Assembly (NCBI GenBank): GCA_035510155.1
Contig: DATKHR010000192.1
Location: forward strand, 1 to 28,433
Source of the DNA: DATKHR01 sp035510155
GTDB lineage: Bacteria; Acidobacteriota; Vicinamibacteria; Vicinamibacterales; CAVVIG01
Direction: 5' to 3'
Length of the DNA: 28,433 bases
Shown here: positions 6,797-14,219 of the stretch, in pieces
How the letters are laid out: each line of letters starts with the position of its first letter
Position numbering within the stretch: the stretch's first letter is position 1
Made by a program: the position numbers and the translations under genes
The notes under the pieces: model-generated
Told to the model about the DNA's origin: nothing
Databases searched by the model: none
What the model saw: the letters and a program-made list of their open reading frames with translations, nothing else

Positions 6797-7358
6797 CCTT
6801 TACGATGCGTGCGGCCGTGGCCCCCGCTCGCGGGCGGCGAGCGAGCGGTCGGAGCCGGCGGAAAGCGGCAAGCATGTCGTCGTAGGAGAAGTTGGCGTTT
6901 CGGCCGCTTGGGTTGGGCAGCACGAAGACGCGCGCGCCCTCGAACGTCTCGTGCTGCTGCCCAAGCGCCACCCGATCACCCGCCCCCCGCCGGAAGACGG
7001 TGCGGAAGAGCGTGACACCGAGGAACGCGACCACACGCGGCCGCCAGCGGCGCACCTTGCGCCGCAACACACGCTCGCCGCTCGAGTATTCCTCCGGACG
7101 CAGCGCGTCGATCCCTGGCGTCATGCGAGCGATGAGATTGGTGATGCCCAACCCCCACTCGGGGAGGCGACCGTCATCCTCGGCCTTGATCGGCTCGTCA
7201 ACCAGCCGCGAGTCGTAGAGCAGCTTCCAGAAGCGATTGGAGTAGCCGGCGAAATGGTGGCCGATCGTCGCGGACCGCACGCCCGGATTGATCCCGACGA
7301 AGAGAATCTGCACCGGCCGGCGCACTCGATCTTTGAGCGGCGGTAGAATGACCGTCAT
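6777..7358 (-). CDS. mug: Mismatch-specific uracil/thymine DNA glycosylase (Mug/TDG family)
   Basis: This is a single-domain uracil-DNA glycosylase of 193 residues from ATG 7358. The catalytic loop is VGINPGVRSATIGHHFAGYSNRFW, with Asn24 at the position that activates water in Mug. The second conserved loop is LPNPSGRNANFSYDDML, which wedges into the mismatch. These identify family 2 (Mug/TDG), which removes uracil, thymine opposite G and some modified bases. The C-terminal 25 residues are Arg/Ala-rich. The start overlaps by two bases the ATG of the divergent EVE gene within one CATG. An in-frame ATG at 7373 would lie farther inside that gene. The promoter must lie inside the EVE coding region. 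Its 3' end overlaps the SPFH gene. Confidence 0.9.
   Translation of the reverse strand: MTVILPPLKDRVRRPVQILFVGINPGVRSATIGHHFAGYSNRFWKLLYDSRLVDEPIKAEDDGRLPEWGLGITNLIARMTPGIDALRPEEYSSGERVLRRKVRRWRPRVVAFLGVTLFRTVFRRGAGDRVALGQQHETFEGARVFVLPNPSGRNANFSYDDMLAAFRRLRPLARRPRAGATAARIVKVISPPR
7344..7349 (+). promoter_or_regulatory. -10 box (TAGAAT) placed for leaderless transcription of the EVE gene
   Basis: TAGAAT ends 7 bases before ATG 7357 and there is no ribosome site for that start. The box favours 7357 over the in-frame ATG at 7348, which lies inside it. The box overlaps the first codons of the divergent Mug gene. Confidence 0.5.
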
Positions 7359-7761
7359 GAACTGGCTGTTCAAAGAAGAGCCGTCGCACTACAGCTTCGA
7401 CGCCTTCGCGAAAGACAAAGGAACCGTGTGGAGCGGCGTCAAGAACCCGGTCGCCCAGAGGCACCTGCATGCCGTAAAGAAAGGCGATCGTGTCTTCTAT
7501 TACCACACCGGCGACGAGAAAGCGATCGTCGGCATCGCCAAGGCGACGAGCAACGCCTATCCCGACCCGCACGACGCGTCCGGCAAGTTCGCGGTCGTCG
7601 ACATCGCGCCGGTCGGCAAGTTGAAACGGCCTGTCACGCTCAAGGAGATCAAGGCGGATCGCGCGTTCAAAGAGTTTCCGCTCGTGCGAATCTCGCGGCT
7701 TTCGGTGATGCCGGTCACTGAGGCCGAGTGGGAACGGATCGAAGGGCTCTCACGGACGTAG
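7357..7761 (+). CDS. EVE-domain protein
   Basis: The 134-residue product is a single EVE (PUA-like) domain of full length. Family landmarks are MNWLFKEEPSHYSFDAF at the N-terminus, WSGVKNPVAQRHL, GDRVFYYHTGDEKAIVGIA, KFAVVDIAPV and FPLVRISRLSVMPVTEAEW. EVE domains resemble YTH and PUA folds and are thought to bind modified bases in DNA or RNA. Its divergent neighbour, a Mug-type glycosylase, works on damaged or modified bases, which makes a shared DNA-modification or repair role attractive. Start choice is ATG 7357 (MNWLFKEEP matches family N-termini); ATG 7348 would add MTV. The gene ends just before a strong hairpin. Confidence 0.9.
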   Translation: MNWLFKEEPSHYSFDAFAKDKGTVWSGVKNPVAQRHLHAVKKGDRVFYYHTGDEKAIVGIAKATSNAYPDPHDASGKFAVVDIAPVGKLKRPVTLKEIKADRAFKEFPLVRISRLSVMPVTEAEWERIEGLSRT

Positions 7762-7789
7762 CTGCGCCGCGCGCCCGGGCGCGGCGCAG
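7762..7789. terminator. Long perfect GC hairpin between convergent genes, without U tract
   Basis: CTGCGCCGCGC (7762-7772) and GCGCGGCGCAG (7779-7789) are perfect 11-base complementary arms around a 6-base loop. It starts one base after the stop codon of the EVE gene and ends 11 bases before that of the convergent gene at 7801. No T run flanks it on either side, so it may be a bidirectional non-canonical terminator or an mRNA end-protecting stem. Confidence 0.6.
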
Positions 7790-7800
7790 CGCGGTCGCAA

Positions 7801-8829
7801 CTACTTGGTTTCCTTGAACCCCGCCGGAACGGCCACATCCTCGTCCGCGACCTTCGGGGCAATCTTCAGCACCTCGGTCGTCGACGTCATGAACGTCGCG
7901 CGCGCTTTCGTGCCGTCGTCGCCGCCCGCGGCCTTCTTCGCGGCGGCCCGTTTGGCCAACCCGCCAATGAATGAGCCGACGTTCGTGGGAACGGTCTTCT
8001 GATCGTCTGTCTGCTTCGCGGCGCCCGCAACCTGCTCGTCGGACTTCACCGTGTCCATCGTCATGACAGTCAGAACGGGAGTGCCTTCCACCTTGCCGCC
8101 CTCGACGTTCATTCTGGCGACCGCCTGCTTCATCATCGGGTACATCGCCATGGCGGCAGCCGTATCTTCCGCGGACGCGCCTGCGAGCACAGCACCGGCG
8201 TTCATCTTCTGCATGTACTTGAGGTCGAAGTCACGGATCTCTTTCATCTCTTTGACCGTCGGCGCCAGCCACATGTCGGTGGTCATCACCATGCCGCCGG
8301 CTTCCTGGAGCGTCTTCCCCTTCTGACGCATGGTCACTGTCAGAACGACCTCGTGCGTGTCGAAGCCGTTGATCGTCTTCTTCTGCCCGGTGTTCTTGAT
8401 GTCGAAGTCCATCTCCATCTGCTGATCCGGCGCGCTGCTGTCGGCCTTGTTCGACGTGCCCGCTTGCTTGTTCGCGCGCTCCTGCGCCTTCTTTTGGGCT
8501 TCTTCCACGCGGTGGCGCAGCTCGGCGAATGTCGTCACCTTGTAGATCTTCTTGGTGAAGTCGATGTCGTACACTTTTTCCTCGGCGAGGTCGATGATCT
8601 GCCCTCTCTCGTCGTTCACCGACGCCTTGCGGTCGCCCTTGACGGAAATCGTCTGCGTCACCCCATCGTGCGCGGCTTTTCCCCCAAACGCGTTCAACAC
8701 CGTACCCATCAGTCCGGCCATCTCGATCTTGGTCTTCTCGTCGGCGCGCACGTCGGCGAGCAACGAGTAAGAGGCAAGAGACACGAACATCAGTGTCAGC
8801 GCGGTCGCGACCATTCTTCGTTCCGTCAT
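7801..8829 (-). CDS. Secreted protein of unknown function (possibly DUF4412-like)
   Basis: From ATG 8829, behind AAGGAG, the 342-residue product has a signal peptide (MTERRMVATALTLMFVSLAS, cut near residue 30). The mature part has an early region around GLMGTVLNAFGGKAAHDGVTQTISVKGDR and a DLAEEKVYDIDFTKKIYKV segment. Together they resemble periplasmic proteins that record a linked state of a molecule (DUF4412-type); I cannot confirm this by eye. A helical stretch rich in Glu/Lys/Ala/Gln follows (about 95-130). Next comes GFDTHEVVLTVTM and a Met-rich helix containing MAMYPMMKQAVARM. The C-terminus returns to short beta segments. It is translationally coupled to the MFS gene upstream (ATGA overlap 8826-8829), so the two may work together. 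The frame is open further upstream to 9219, but only as a shadow of the MFS gene. Confidence 0.72.
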   Translation of the reverse strand: MTERRMVATALTLMFVSLASYSLLADVRADEKTKIEMAGLMGTVLNAFGGKAAHDGVTQTISVKGDRKASVNDERGQIIDLAEEKVYDIDFTKKIYKVTTFAELRHRVEEAQKKAQERANKQAGTSNKADSSAPDQQMEMDFDIKNTGQKKTINGFDTHEVVLTVTMRQKGKTLQEAGGMVMTTDMWLAPTVKEMKEIRDFDLKYMQKMNAGAVLAGASAEDTAAAMAMYPMMKQAVARMNVEGGKVEGTPVLTVMTMDTVKSDEQVAGAAKQTDDQKTVPTNVGSFIGGLAKRAAAKKAAGGDDGTKARATFMTSTTEVLKIAPKVADEDVAVPAGFKETK

Positions 8830-10013
8830 ACGGGCTCCTTGAGTGCGGGATCTTGGAAGCTCTGCAATTGTACTCTCGCCAGCAGGACCGTGGCGAGGAC
8901 GAGACTCGGCGCCCACGCCATCGTCAACCTCGCAAATCCCATTCGCTCGTAGAGAACGCCACCAAGTGCAGGTCCGCCAAGCAGCCCGAAGCCCCATGCC
9001 ATATTGTAAAGACCGTACGCGACGCCAAATGAGCCGAAGCCTGCTGCAGACGTCGCCTCGCCCATATAGGCGAGCGACGGCGTGATGACGAGCGCGCCGC
9101 TCGCCGCGCCGAACACGAACAGCACCATCGCCGATTGAAAGCTCCACGTCTGCCCGAGCAGCGCGACGCTGACAGCGGCAGCCACGAGACCGTAGAGCGT
9201 CAGACGGCGGGCGCCCCAACGATCGACAAGTCGACCGAAGAAGGGATGCAGCGCTGTGGAAGCGACGGCGCCAACGCCGAAGATCGCGCCGATTCGTGCC
9301 GGACCGACGCCGAGTGCCCGCAGGTGCAGCGCGAGCATGGGTTCGATCATCGAGATCGTCGCCGCTCCGGCGACGACGGCGATGGCGCAGACGGCTAGGG
9401 CGGGCGTGCGAATCACGACATGGATAGGCACGGCCTCGCGTGCCGTGCGCTCGTGAGGGAGGTCGACCCAGGCGAACGCGATCGCCACGGCGGCCGTGAA
9501 TCCCGCGACGCCCAGAAACGGCAGGCGCGGGCCGCCGATCTCATACAGCCAGCCCCCAATCGACGGGCCGATCATGACCGCAAAGCTCGTCCCGGACATC
9601 ACGATGCCGGTAATCCGCCCGCGCTCCTCCGGTGCGTACAGGTCGGCGATGAGCGCGAAGCCGACGACCCACGTGATCGCGTCCGCCGCTCCCTGAACCA
9701 GCCGCGCGGCGAACAAGGCCGGCAATCCGCCCGCAAATGCGAACAACACCGTCGCCGCGGCGAGCGCGACGAGGCCGCCGACGAGCGGCAGCCGTCGGCC
9801 CACACGGTCCGACACGGCGCCCATCGGGATCGAGACCGTCAGGACGGTGAAGCCAAAAGACCCGAACAACAGGCCGATCGTCGCGGGCGACGCTCCCAGG
9901 CGCCGGCTCAGATCCGGGAGAACGGGGATCGCGATGGCATACGCAACGATGTCGGCGAATGTCGTCAGGGTGACCAGCGCGACGGCGGTCGAGCGAGAAC
10001 GACGAAGGGACAT
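8826..10013 (-). CDS. Major facilitator superfamily transporter
   Basis: This 395-residue protein has twelve predicted membrane helices in two six-helix halves, the usual MFS size. Motif A follows helix 2 as GAVSDRVGRRLPL and is repeated in the second half as GRLVDRWGARRLTLYG. Helix 4 carries RLVQGAADAITW, typical of drug:proton antiporters of the DHA1 type. Helix 5 has SGTSFAVMIGPSIGGWLYE, matching the antiporter motif C (GPxxGG). It is therefore probably a proton-driven exporter of small molecules; the substrate is unknown. The stop overlaps the start of the downstream secreted-protein gene by 4 bases, so the two are coupled. The region in front of its start consists of the CTCGTAG repeat. 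Confidence 0.9.
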   Translation of the reverse strand: MSLRRSRSTAVALVTLTTFADIVAYAIAIPVLPDLSRRLGASPATIGLLFGSFGFTVLTVSIPMGAVSDRVGRRLPLVGGLVALAAATVLFAFAGGLPALFAARLVQGAADAITWVVGFALIADLYAPEERGRITGIVMSGTSFAVMIGPSIGGWLYEIGGPRLPFLGVAGFTAAVAIAFAWVDLPHERTAREAVPIHVVIRTPALAVCAIAVVAGAATISMIEPMLALHLRALGVGPARIGAIFGVGAVASTALHPFFGRLVDRWGARRLTLYGLVAAAVSVALLGQTWSFQSAMVLFVFGAASGALVITPSLAYMGEATSAAGFGSFGVAYGLYNMAWGFGLLGGPALGGVLYERMGFARLTMAWAPSLVLATVLLARVQLQSFQDPALKEPV

Positions 10014-10064
10014 GACTCGTAGCTCGTAACTCGTAGCTCGCGCGTGGCTCGTAGCTCGCGGCTC
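10014..10064. repeat. Degenerate tandem repeat of CTCGTAG-type units
   Basis: The spacer upstream of the MFS gene is built from short units such as CTCGTAG, CTCGTAA, CTCGCGG and CTCG. On the other strand it reads CTACGAG. The units are imperfect, with an interruption near 10042. It fills the stretch where a promoter and ribosome site of the MFS gene would be expected. Origin and function are not known to me. Confidence 0.7.
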
Positions 10065-10089
10065 GACCTGCGACGCTACGACGATGAGC

Positions 10090-12318
10090 TTACCGTCTTT
10101 TCAGATACAGACACCCGAGCGGCGGGACCGTGAGGCGGAGGGAATGGTCGAATCCGTGGGCGGCGATTCCCTCGCTTTGGACGCCGCCGCCGTTCCCGAG
10201 GTTGCTCCCTCCGTAAATCGACCCGTCGCTGTTCAAGAGCTCGGCGTAGTAGCCCGGCTGCGGGACACCGATCCGGTATTCAACGCGAGGCACTGGCGTG
10301 AAGTTGAAGATCATCACGAGCGCGTCGTTCGGGTCGCGCGCGTACCGCACGAGAGAAATGACGCTGTTCTCGTTATCGTTGCAGTCGATCCAGCGAAAGC
10401 CCTTGGGATTGTAGTCGAGCTCGTACAGCGACGGCTCCGCGCGATAGATGAGGTTGAGATCGCGTACGTAGCGGGCGAGCTCCGCGTGGAGCGGGTCCTG
10501 TAACAGATTCCAGTCGAGGCTCTCGTCGTAGTTCCATTCGCGCCACTGTCCGAACTCGCTGCCCATGAACATGAGCTTTTTCCCCGGATGTCCGTACAGG
10601 TAACCGTAGAGCGCGCGCAGCGTCGCATGCTTCTGCCAGACGTCGCCCGGCATCTTGCTCAACATCGACGCTTTGCCGTGCACCACCTCGTCGTGCGAGA
10701 ACGGCAGGATGAAATTCTCGCTGTGCATGTAGAGCGCTGAGAAGGTCACGAGGTTGTGGTGCCATCGCCGGTGGACGGCTTCGTGGCGCGCGTATTCGAG
10801 CATGTCGTGCATCCAGCCCATGTTCCATTTGTAGGTGAACCCGAGCCCGCCGAGGTAGACCGGCCGGCTCACGCCTGGCCACGCGGTGGATTCCTCTGCG
10901 GCCGTCAGCGTACCCGGATGCTCGCCGTGCGTGAGCGTGTTCAGTTGCTGTAAGAACGCGATCGCATCGAGGTTCTCGCGTCCGCCGAAGCGATTGGGGA
11001 TCCACTCCCCCATTCTCCGCGAGTAGTCGAGATACAGCATCGACGCGACCGCATCCACGCGCAGCCCGTCCACGTGGTACTTCTCGAGCCAGAACAGCGC
11101 GCTCGAGAGCAGGAAGCTTCGGACCTCGTTGCGCCCGTAATTGAAGATGAGCGTGCCCCAATCCTGATGCTCGCCCTGGCGCGGATCCGCGTGCTCGTAC
11201 AGCGCGGTCCCGTCGAAGTGCGCGAGCCCGTGCGCGTCCTTGGGAAAATGACCAGGCACCCAGTCGAGGATCACGCCGACTCCGGCCTGGTGGCAGACGT
11301 CGACGAAGTGCTTGAAATCCTCCGGCGGCCCGAATCGGCTCGTCGGCGCGAAGAAGCCGAGGACCTGGTAACCCCAGGACCCGGAGAACGGGTGCTCCAT
11401 CACGGGCATCAGCTCGACGTGCGTGAAGCCGGCGGCTTTCACGTAAGGCACGAGACGGTCGGCCAGCTCCCGGTATGTGAGCGGACGTTGGCCCTCTTCC
11501 GGGACGCGCGCCCAGGATTCGAGATGGACCTCGTAGATAGCCATCGGGCGCGTGAGCCACGTGTCCCCCGCCTCGCGACCCGCCAGCCAAACCTGATCGC
11601 CCCATTGGTAGCCCGCGATGTCGCGGACGACCGACGCCGAGCGCGGCGGCACCTCGAACGCGACCGCGAACGGATCGCTCTTCGTCAGCAATGCGCCGCT
11701 CCTGGTGCGAATCTCGTACTTGTATTTCTCGCCGTCGAGCAGGTCAGGAATGAAGATCTCCCAGACACCGCCCGGGATGAGCAATCGCATCGGATGGACG
11801 CGGGCGTCCCAGCCGTTGAAGTCGCCGAGGATGCTGACGCGATCGGCGTTTGGCGCCCAGACGGCAAAGTGAACGCCGGTCGTCGTGCCAATGACACGCC
11901 GATGCGCGCCGAGCGCGTCGAAGAGACGCCGGTGGGTGCCCTCGCCGAACAGGTGCAGGTCGAAGTCGGACAGCACGCGGCCGTAGCGGTAGGGGTCGTC
12001 GATCTCGATGACCTGCCCGTTGCCGTACGTCACACGGAGGCGATAGTCCGGAAAGGGCGCGTGTTGGTGTTGGGGGCCCCGTCGTTGGGAGTCCGGGACC
12101 ACCGAATGGGGCGCGGAGAGGGTCGGGAACGCGGCAGGCGACGGGAAGCGAACCTCGTACAGCCCCTCGCGATCGTGCCTTACCATGTCGAGGGTCTCGC
12201 CCGTCGCGACGAGCCGGACGGCGACCGCGCGCGCGGCCGGCTGGACGGTGCGAATGACGACGCTGCCGCCTTCGTCGCGCTGCGGCCCGAGCACCGCGAA
12301 CGGATCGCGTTCGATCAT
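10090..12318 (-). CDS. glgB: 1,4-alpha-glucan (glycogen) branching enzyme
   Basis: At 742 residues this is a full-length GH13 branching enzyme. It has an N-terminal region, a CBM48 module (about 120-220; VHFAVWAPNADRVSILGDFNGWD), the (beta/alpha)8 barrel and an all-beta C-terminal domain ending PPLGCLYLKRR. The catalytic residues are all present. Asp422 is the nucleophile in DGLRVDAVASMLYLDY. Glu475 is the acid/base in AAEESTAWPG. Asp543 lies in FSHDEVVHGK. It cuts alpha-1,4 chains and rejoins them in alpha-1,6 linkage during glycogen synthesis in the cytosol. No other glycogen gene lies in the window. The start overlaps the stop of the secreted cyclophilin gene (TAATG), so the two share an mRNA despite unrelated roles. 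Confidence 0.96.
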   Translation of the reverse strand: MIERDPFAVLGPQRDEGGSVVIRTVQPAARAVAVRLVATGETLDMVRHDREGLYEVRFPSPAAFPTLSAPHSVVPDSQRRGPQHQHAPFPDYRLRVTYGNGQVIEIDDPYRYGRVLSDFDLHLFGEGTHRRLFDALGAHRRVIGTTTGVHFAVWAPNADRVSILGDFNGWDARVHPMRLLIPGGVWEIFIPDLLDGEKYKYEIRTRSGALLTKSDPFAVAFEVPPRSASVVRDIAGYQWGDQVWLAGREAGDTWLTRPMAIYEVHLESWARVPEEGQRPLTYRELADRLVPYVKAAGFTHVELMPVMEHPFSGSWGYQVLGFFAPTSRFGPPEDFKHFVDVCHQAGVGVILDWVPGHFPKDAHGLAHFDGTALYEHADPRQGEHQDWGTLIFNYGRNEVRSFLLSSALFWLEKYHVDGLRVDAVASMLYLDYSRRMGEWIPNRFGGRENLDAIAFLQQLNTLTHGEHPGTLTAAEESTAWPGVSRPVYLGGLGFTYKWNMGWMHDMLEYARHEAVHRRWHHNLVTFSALYMHSENFILPFSHDEVVHGKASMLSKMPGDVWQKHATLRALYGYLYGHPGKKLMFMGSEFGQWREWNYDESLDWNLLQDPLHAELARYVRDLNLIYRAEPSLYELDYNPKGFRWIDCNDNENSVISLVRYARDPNDALVMIFNFTPVPRVEYRIGVPQPGYYAELLNSDGSIYGGSNLGNGGGVQSEGIAAHGFDHSLRLTVPPLGCLYLKRR

Positions 12319-12989
12319 TACTTCTCGACTGTGGCCTTCTTCACGTAATCGAGCTTGGGGAAGTCCTTCATGAGGTAAGCGTTGCCCTCGGCCGTAATCT
12401 GTCCTTGCGACGGGCCACGGCCGCGAGGGGGACCGTCGCCATATCCGCTGTAGAGCTTTTCCACCACGTCCATTCCGGACGTCACCTGGCCGATCGGCGG
12501 AAAGCCTTGACGATCGAGCGAGCTGTTGTCCCCGTAGTTGATGAAGAACTGCGTCGTTCTCGAATTCGGACCGGCGTGCGCGAAGGTGACGTAGCCCTTC
12601 TTGTTGCTCTGCTTCACGGGGTCATCCTGGAGTCGCGCGCTGGTCCACGCCGATTGAATCGCGGGGTTCCCGTTCATCCCGATCTGCGCCATGAATCCGT
12701 CGATCACGCGGAAGAACCGGCAGTCGTCGTAGTACCCGTTTTTGACGAGGTTGTAGAAACGGTCCGCGCCGAGCGGGGCCCAGTCGCGATGAACTTCGAC
12801 AATGAAGGCGCCCTTGCTGGTGTCGAACTTCGCTTTGTAGGTGTCGGGTGCCTTTTCGTTGAGCGCTGTCGGCGTTCGCAACTTCGCTTTCGACAGGTCG
12901 GCGCCGCTGCCCTGCGCGAGCACAACAGCAGGCACGGCCAGCGCACCAGCCGAGGTACACACACACAACAGCCGCAACGTACGCAACAT
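12318..12989 (-). CDS. Exported cyclophilin-type peptidyl-prolyl cis-trans isomerase
   Basis: ATG 12989 sits 9 bases after AAAGGA and starts a signal peptide (MLRTLRLLCVCTSAGALAVP, cut at VLAQG). The mature part is a cyclophilin domain: KAKFDTSKGAFIVEVHRDWAP, GADRFYNLVKNGYYDDCRFFRVIDGFMAQIGM, KKGYVTFAHAGPNSRTTQFFINYGDNSSLD and GFPPIGQVTSGMDVVEKL. The catalytic Arg (FFRVI) and QFFIN are present. It should catalyse proline isomerisation in folding proteins of the periplasm. It is 223 residues long; the frame is open to ATG 13022, but those codons contain the ribosome site. Its stop overlaps the glgB start, and a second cyclophilin gene lies head-to-head 51 bases away. Confidence 0.9.
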   Translation of the reverse strand: MLRTLRLLCVCTSAGALAVPAVVLAQGSGADLSKAKLRTPTALNEKAPDTYKAKFDTSKGAFIVEVHRDWAPLGADRFYNLVKNGYYDDCRFFRVIDGFMAQIGMNGNPAIQSAWTSARLQDDPVKQSNKKGYVTFAHAGPNSRTTQFFINYGDNSSLDRQGFPPIGQVTSGMDVVEKLYSGYGDGPPRGRGPSQGQITAEGNAYLMKDFPKLDYVKKATVEK

Positions 12990-13029
12990 ATGCAACATTC
13001 CTTTCATGGGGCGGTCAACCAATCCGCAA

Positions 13030-13035
13030 TATGAT
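13030..13035 (+). promoter_or_regulatory. -10 box (TATGAT) placed for leaderless transcription of the cytosolic cyclophilin
   Basis: TATGAT differs from consensus at one position and ends 5 bases before ATG 13041. No ribosome site precedes the start. No convincing -35 is visible; the stretch that should hold it belongs to the divergent cyclophilin leader. Confidence 0.5.
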
Positions 13036-13040
13036 AAGCC

Positions 13041-13553
13041 ATGCTTCTAGCGCATTTTACGACGAGCGAGGGCAATTTCACGGCGCGCCTCTACGACGCA
13101 GAAACGCCGAATACTGTGGCAAATTTCGCGGGCCTCGCCGAAGGAACCAAAGAATGGACCGATCCGCGGACGGGCAAGAAGGTCAAGCAGCCCTATTACA
13201 ACGGGACCATCTTTCATCGAGTCATCGCGGGTTTCATGATTCAGGGAGGCGATCCGCTGGGCGTCGGAACGGGAGGTCCCGGCTACACGTTCGGGGACGA
13301 ATTCCACCCGAAGCTGCGACACAGCAAGGCGGGCCTGCTATCGATGGCCAATCGGGGACCGAACACAAATGGGGGGCAGTTCTTCATCACGCTGGCGGAA
13401 ACGCCCTGGTTGGACAACAAGCACACCGTCTTCGGCGAAATCATCGAGGGAATGGATGTCGTGCGCGCGATCGGCGGCGCGGCAACGAGCAAGCCGGGCG
13501 ACCGGCCCATCAAGCCGGTGACGATCGAGGCGGTTCGGACGGAGAGTCGATGA
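13041..13553 (+). CDS. Cytoplasmic cyclophilin-type peptidyl-prolyl cis-trans isomerase
   Basis: A single cyclophilin domain with no signal peptide makes up the 170 residues, the normal size of bacterial PpiB-like enzymes. Landmarks are HFTTSEGNFTARLYDAETPNTVANFAGLAEG, YYNGTIFHRVIAGFMIQGGDPLG, GGPGYTFGDEF, LLSMANRGPNTNGGQFFITLAETPWLDNKHTVFGEII and GMDVVRAI. The catalytic Arg in FHRVI and QFFIT, plus the Trp-Leu-Asp pocket, are intact, so it should be active. It assists folding of cytosolic proteins. It starts head-to-head with the exported cyclophilin gene, so two compartment-specific copies share a 51-base spacer. Three bases separate its stop from that of the convergent ankyrin gene. Confidence 0.94.
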   Translation: MLLAHFTTSEGNFTARLYDAETPNTVANFAGLAEGTKEWTDPRTGKKVKQPYYNGTIFHRVIAGFMIQGGDPLGVGTGGPGYTFGDEFHPKLRHSKAGLLSMANRGPNTNGGQFFITLAETPWLDNKHTVFGEIIEGMDVVRAIGGAATSKPGDRPIKPVTIEAVRTESR

Positions 13554-13556
13554 ACG

Positions 13557-14219
13557 CTACGCGCCGTACCGCCTGAGCAACGCTGCAGCCTCACGCTGGT
13601 TCTTTTCTTGCGCGAGCGAGAGCGGCGTCTGGCCGTCGCCGTTCACCGCACTGACGTCGGCACCCTGCGCGATGAGCGCCTTCATCGCATCGAGATTGTT
13701 GTTGAAAGCCGCCAGGTGAAGCGGGCGCCAGCCCGCGGCGTCGGGCGCGTTGACGTCGGCGCTGGCGCCAACGAGGAGTCCGGCAACGAGCTTGTGATTG
13801 CCGGCGAGGGCGGCGTGCAGCGGGGTGTTGCCGTTCGCGTTCTTCGATCGCGCGGCGACCTCGGCGCCTCGGGCGAGCAGCAGCTCGGTAATCTTCACGT
13901 GGCCGAAAAAGGCCGCCAGGTGCAGGGGCGTCCATCCGTCGGCGCTGTGCTGGTTGATTGCCGCCGGATTGTCGGCCAGGAGGCGCTCGACCCGTTCGAG
14001 CTCGCCGGCGGCGCAAGCCTCGAACAGCGTGAGCGATACGCCGCGGGCGACCAGCAGGTTCACAATTTCCTTTTGTCGATGGTACACAGCGGTTAGGATT
14101 GCACTGTCGCCAGTACGGCTGTGCGCGTCGATCAGCTCGGGATCGGCCGACACCATCGCCTTCACACGATCGTATTCACCGGCTTTGATGGCATCGATGA
14201 ATGCTTGGGTATCGGGCAT
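13557..14219 (-). CDS. Ankyrin-repeat protein
   Basis: The 220-residue product is almost entirely ankyrin repeats. At least five are seen: AILTAVYHRQKEIVNLLVARG, FEACAAGELERVERLLADNPA, DGWTPLHLAAFFGHVKITELLLARGA, NGNTPLHAALAGNHKLVAGLLVGASADVN and GWRPLHLAAFNNNLDAMKALIAQGADVS. There is a closing DGQTPLSLAQEKNQREAAALL. There is no signal peptide or catalytic domain, so it probably binds a protein partner in the cytosol. Bacterial stand-alone ankyrin proteins often act as partners or inhibitors of a neighbouring enzyme; none is obvious here. A TAGAAT box ends 6 bases before the ATG and no ribosome site is present. Its 5' end overlaps the start of the divergent TonB-dependent receptor. Confidence 0.92.
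   Translation of the reverse strand: MPDTQAFIDAIKAGEYDRVKAMVSADPELIDAHSRTGDSAILTAVYHRQKEIVNLLVARGVSLTLFEACAAGELERVERLLADNPAAINQHSADGWTPLHLAAFFGHVKITELLLARGAEVAARSKNANGNTPLHAALAGNHKLVAGLLVGASADVNAPDAAGWRPLHLAAFNNNLDAMKALIAQGADVSAVNGDGQTPLSLAQEKNQREAAALLRRYGA

Noticed and set aside
10373..11605. 410-codon frame overlapping glgB on the same strand
   Set aside because: glgB has all catalytic residues in its own frame; this frame is Arg/Ala-rich nonsense.
11074..12348. 424-codon frame antisense to glgB
   Set aside because: No recognisable motif, and it lies opposite a clearly functional gene.
13798..14187. N-terminal extension of the TonB receptor
   Set aside because: It is antisense to well-formed ankyrin repeats and would bury the signal peptide.
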